Origin: Pseudomonas beijingensis
GTDB lineage: Bacteria > Pseudomonadota > Gammaproteobacteria > Pseudomonadales > Pseudomonadaceae
DNA: 64,000 nucleotides
Assembly: GCF_030687295.1 (NCBI RefSeq)
Contig: NZ_CP117425.1
Span: 2,670,001 to 2,734,000, forward strand
Direction of reading: 5' to 3'
Shown here: piece after piece, positions 60,836 to 64,000 of the stretch
Layout: the number at the start of each line of letters is the position of its first letter
Numbering within the stretch: position 1 is the stretch's first letter
The notes under the pieces: model-generated
What the model saw: the letters and a program-made list of their open reading frames with translations, nothing else
Databases searched by the model: none
Told to the model about the DNA's origin: nothing
Program-made: the position numbers and the translations under genes

Positions 60836-61573
60836 GTGGACAAGTACCTTTATGTGGCAATGACCGGCGCCAGCCAGAACGCACTGGCGCAGCGGGCCCA
60901 TGCCAACAACCTGGCGAACATTTCCACCAATGGCTTTCAGAAAGACCTGGAGCAGGCGCGCTCGATGCCGGTGTTCGGCGACAGCTTTCCGGCGCGGGCG
61001 TTTGCCTTGTCCGAACGGCCTGCCACGGACTTCACCCCGGGTGCGCTGGTTCAAACCGGTCGCGACCTCGACGTGGCGGTGAGCGGGCCGGGCTGGATGG
61101 CCGTGCAGAATCCTGACGGCGGTGAAAGCTACGTGCGCACCGGCAGTCTCAATGTTGACGCCCTGGGCGTGCTGCGGGCCGGCAACGGCATGCCGGTGAT
61201 GGGCAACGGCGGTCCGATCGCTGTGCCGCCGGAGCAGAAAATCGAAATCGGCCAGGACGGCACCATCAGCATTCGCGCCATGGGTGAAGGCCCGCGGGTG
61301 ATGGCTGAAGTGGACCGCATCAAGCTGGTCAACCCGGACCTCAAGAACATGACCAAGACCCTGGACGGCACGATCCGTACCAAGGACGGCCAGCCGGCGC
61401 CCATCGATGCCAACGTGCAGTTGGTATCGGGTTTCCAGGAGGCGAGCAACGTCAACGCCGTGGATGAAATGACTTCGGTGCTGGCCCTGGCCAAGCAGTT
61501 CGAGCTCCACGTCAAGATGATGAACACCGCCAAAGAAGGCGATGAAGCCATGGCTCGGGTCTTGCAGATCTAA
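60836..61573 (+). CDS. flgF: Flagellar proximal rod protein FlgF
   Basis: FlgF is a rod subunit of the flagellar basal body. The 245-residue protein begins at a GTG (VDKYLYVAMTGASQNALAQR), preceded by GAGGAA, and carries the rod signature NNLANISTNGFQKDLEQARS. The C-terminal rod domain reads EASNVNAVDEMTSVLALAKQ. It opens the flgFGHI run and is preceded by a sigma-54 promoter. It is exported without a cleaved signal by the flagellar apparatus. Confidence 0.95.
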   Translation: MDKYLYVAMTGASQNALAQRAHANNLANISTNGFQKDLEQARSMPVFGDSFPARAFALSERPATDFTPGALVQTGRDLDVAVSGPGWMAVQNPDGGESYVRTGSLNVDALGVLRAGNGMPVMGNGGPIAVPPEQKIEIGQDGTISIRAMGEGPRVMAEVDRIKLVNPDLKNMTKTLDGTIRTKDGQPAPIDANVQLVSGFQEASNVNAVDEMTSVLALAKQFELHVKMMNTAKEGDEAMARVLQI

Positions 61574-61622
61574 CTATTAATTACAGCGCTGCGCCGAAAA
61601 ACAGGCGTACGAGGAGAATCGA

Positions 61623-62408
61623 ATGCTTCCGGCTCTATGGGTTGCCAAAACAGGTCTGTCCGCCCAGGACACCAACCTGACGACCATTTCCAACAACTTG
61701 GCGAACGTTTCGACCACGGGTTTCAAACGTGATCGCGCCGAGTTCCAGGACCTGCTGTATCAGGTAAAACGCCAACCTGGCGCCCAGTCGACCCAGGACA
61801 GCGAACTGCCGTCGGGCCTGCAAGTGGGTACCGGTGTACGCATTGTCGGCACCCAGAAAAACTTCAACGCCGGCAGCCTGCAGACCACCGAGCAGCCGCT
61901 GGACATGGCCATCGACGGGCGCGGTTTCTTCCAGATCCTGCAGCCGGACGGCACCACGTCCTACACTCGCGACGGTACATTCCACCTCGACTCCAACGGC
62001 CAGATCGTCAACGCCAGCGGTTTCGCCCTGGAGCCGGCGATCATCATTCCGAACGATGCCCAGACCTTTACCGTGGGCCGCGACGGCACCGTGTCCATCA
62101 CCATTGCGGGCAACCCGGCCGCACAGGTGATCGGCAACCTGCAGACCGCCGACTTCATCAACCCGGCCGGCCTGCAAGCGGTGGGCAACAACCTGTTCCT
62201 GGAAACCGCCGCCAGTGGCGCGCCGCAAGTCGGCACCCCGGGCCTGAACGGTTTCGGCACCACGCTGCAGAACACCCTGGAAACCTCCAACGTGAGCACC
62301 GTTGAGGAGATGGTCAACATGATCACCACCCAGCGCGCCTACGAGATGAACTCCAAGGTGATCTCCACCGCCGACCAGATGCTCTCGTTCGTTACGCAGA
62401 ATCTGTAA
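61623..62408 (+). CDS. flgG: Flagellar distal rod protein FlgG
   Basis: FlgG forms the distal rod. The 261-residue protein has the N-terminal rod motif LTTISNNLANVSTTGFKRDR, the distal-rod segment LLYQVKRQPGAQSTQDSELP typical of FlgG, and the C-terminal heptad region NVSTVEEMVNMITTQRAYEM. It lies 49 bases after flgF with GAGGAG upstream of the ATG. Confidence 0.97.
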   Translation: MLPALWVAKTGLSAQDTNLTTISNNLANVSTTGFKRDRAEFQDLLYQVKRQPGAQSTQDSELPSGLQVGTGVRIVGTQKNFNAGSLQTTEQPLDMAIDGRGFFQILQPDGTTSYTRDGTFHLDSNGQIVNASGFALEPAIIIPNDAQTFTVGRDGTVSITIAGNPAAQVIGNLQTADFINPAGLQAVGNNLFLETAASGAPQVGTPGLNGFGTTLQNTLETSNVSTVEEMVNMITTQRAYEMNSKVISTADQMLSFVTQNL

Positions 62409-62480
62409 TCACGTCGCAACGTCCGTCATCACGTAGACAGGGCGGCCCCAGGGTCGCCTGCAACACCAAGAGGTAGGGTC

Positions 62481-63176
62481 ATGAAACGCTTCGTATCTGT
62501 TCTGGCACTGAGTGGGATCACCGCACTCGCGGGCTGTGTCGCCCCGACACCCAGGCCCAATGACCCGTATTACGCTCCGGTGTTGCCGCGCACGCCGTTG
62601 CCGGCTGCCGCCAACAATGGCTCGATCTACCAGGCCGGCTTCGAGCAGAACCTGTACAGCGACCGCAAGGCTTTCCGGGTCGGTGACATCATCACCATCA
62701 CCCTGAACGAGCGGACCCAGGCCAGCAAGAACGCCAATTCGCAAATGGACAAGACCAGCCAGACCAGCGTCGGCCTGACGTCGTTGTTCGGCTCCAGCCT
62801 GACCACCAACAACCCGATCGGTGGCGGTGACCTGAGCCTCAACGCCGGCTATGGCTCCGACCGGGCCACCAAGGGCGACAGCAAGTCCGGCCAGAGCAAC
62901 AGCCTGACCGGTTCGATTACCGTGACCGTCGCCGATGTGCTGCCCAACGGCATCATCGTCGTGCGCGGCGAGAAGTGGCTGACCCTCAACACCGGTGACG
63001 AACTGGTGCGCATCGCCGGCATGGTTCGCGCTGACGACATCGCCACCGACAACACCGTTTCGTCCACCCGTGTGGCCGATGCGCGCATCACCTATTCGGG
63101 CACCGGTGCCTTTGCCGATGCGAGTCAGCCAGGCTGGTTCGACCGTTTCTTCCTCAGCCCGAAGTTCCCTTTCTAG
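62481..63176 (+). CDS. flgH: Flagellar L-ring lipoprotein FlgH
   Basis: FlgH builds the L-ring in the outer membrane. The 231-residue precursor has a lipoprotein signal ([19 protein letters not shown], Cys19 predicted lipidated), and the conserved segments [20 protein letters not shown] and [20 protein letters not shown]. The stop is immediately followed by the flgI start. Confidence 0.97.
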   Translation: MKRFVSVLALSGITALAGCVAPTPRPNDPYYAPVLPRTPLPAAANNGSIYQAGFEQNLYSDRKAFRVGDIITITLNERTQASKNANSQMDKTSQTSVGLTSLFGSSLTTNNPIGGGDLSLNAGYGSDRATKGDSKSGQSNSLTGSITVTVADVLPNGIIVVRGEKWLTLNTGDELVRIAGMVRADDIATDNTVSSTRVADARITYSGTGAFADASQPGWFDRFFLSPKFPF

Positions 63177-64000
63177 GTGGCCCAGTTGAATCTTAAGCAG
63201 CTGTTGATCGGTGCCCTGATGATGTCCGCAGCCTTTGCCGCTCAGGCCGAGCGCCTGAAGGACATCGCCAGCATTTCCGGCGTGCGCTCCAACCAGTTGA
63301 TCGGCTACGGCCTGGTCGTGGGCCTCAACGGCACCGGTGACCAGACCACCCCAGACCCCGTTCACCCTGCAGACCTTCAACAACATGTTGTCGCAGTTCG
63401 GCATCAAGGTGCCGGCCGGTTCCGGCAACGTGCAGTTGAAGAACGTCGCAGCAGTGTCGATCAGTGCCGACCTGCCGGCGTTCGCCAAGCCTGGCCAGCA
63501 GGTGGATATCACTGTCTCGTCCATCGGTAACTCCAAGAGCCTGCGCGGCGGCACCTTGCTGCTGACACCGCTCAAGGGTATCGACGGCAACGTCTATGCC
63601 ATCGCCCAGGGCAACCTGGTGGTGGGCGGTTTCGATGCCGAGGGGCGCGATGGTTCGAAGATCACCGTCAACGTTCCGTCGGCCGGTCGCATCCCGGGTG
63701 GTGCGTCGGTGGAACGTGCGGTGCCGAGTGGTTTCAATCAAGGCAACAGCCTGACGCTGAACCTCAACCGTTCCGACTTCACCACAGCCAAGCGCATCGT
63801 CGACAAGATCAACGACATGCTCGGCCCAGGCGTGGCCCAGGCCATCGACGGTGGCTCGATCCGCGTCACCGCACCCCTGGATCCGAGCCAGCGGGTCGAC
63901 TACCTGTCGATCCTGGAAAACCTCGAAGTCGATCCGGGCCAGGCGGTGGCGAAAGTCATCATCAATTCGCGCACCGGCACCATCGTGATCGGCCAGAACG
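63177..64000 (+). pseudogene. flgI: Flagellar P-ring protein FlgI, frameshifted and cut by the window end
   Basis: FlgI forms the periplasmic P-ring. Translation starts at a GTG directly after the flgH stop and gives a signal peptide ([16 protein letters not shown]) and the family start [20 protein letters not shown]. At 63349-63352 a run of four C, where three are expected, shifts the frame after DQTT. With one C removed the frame continues [20 protein letters not shown] and is intact to 64000 (about 274 residues). The flawless remainder suggests a base-calling error. If real, the cell would lack a P-ring and swimming motility. Confidence 0.9.

Overview
The window is chromosomal DNA of a Pseudomonas, most likely the P. 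fluorescens complex. The evidence is the high-GC coding style, many REP-type palindromes of two families (GTGGGAGC..GCTCGCGAT and TGTGGCGAGGG..GCGCAGCAG), and several gene neighbourhoods that recall P. aeruginosa blocks: a PA1413/PA1414-PA1418-PA1422-like gbu region, a PA3339-PA3344-like recQ/plpD region, and phhRABC. I saw no rRNA, tRNA, CRISPR array, insertion sequence or prophage.

Layout. 1-1.8 kb: a small toxin-antitoxin patch (BrnT remnant plus intact BrnA-like antitoxin, then intact HigBA) bracketed by identical 44-bp REP-type repeats. 1.8-6.5 kb: housekeeping and unknown genes (DUF899 protein, DUF6279 lipoprotein, TorF-type porin, CvfB-like S1 protein). 6.9-17.3 kb: small-molecule transport and guanidino compound catabolism. 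It holds an NCS1 permease, a YbfB-type MFS exporter with a divergent LysR gene, a sicX/PA1414 homologue with an Anr-like box and terminator, and the gbuA (4-guanidinobutyrase) cluster with two permeases and the divergent regulator gbuR, followed by the DTW-domain tRNA-modification gene.

17.5-30.9 kb: a complete type I secretion and adhesin locus. The LapC/LapB/LapE-type exporter genes are divergent from a 2610-residue LapA/MapA-type adhesin. The adhesin has a TAAG LapG-type site, two families of near-identical tandem repeats, a VWA domain and C-terminal RTX repeats. No lapD or lapG lies here. 31-47 kb: yecA/DUF454, recQ, a MarR regulator, a FimV-like gene, plpD, a SelT-like gene, an EamA transporter, two AraC regulators, an LpxH-like hydrolase, an HD protein, a DUF962 protein, trkH and a nitroreductase.

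47.5-51.8 kb: phenylalanine hydroxylation (phhABC with divergent phhR). 51.9-60.7 kb: a tightly packed seven-gene sugar-nucleotide and glycosyltransferase cassette (WbqC-like, 1178-residue multi-domain glycosyltransferase, methyltransferase, epimerase, ATP-grasp, metallophosphoesterase, WecE/RffA aminotransferase). It abuts flgFGHI, so a flagellar glycan is the likely product. 60.8-64 kb: flgF, flgG, flgH and partial flgI, led by a sigma-54-type promoter.

Four single-base insertions in short homopolymers break three otherwise well-preserved genes (lapE-like, fimV-like twice, flgI). This pattern is more typical of sequencing error than of gene decay and should be checked before any phenotype is inferred.
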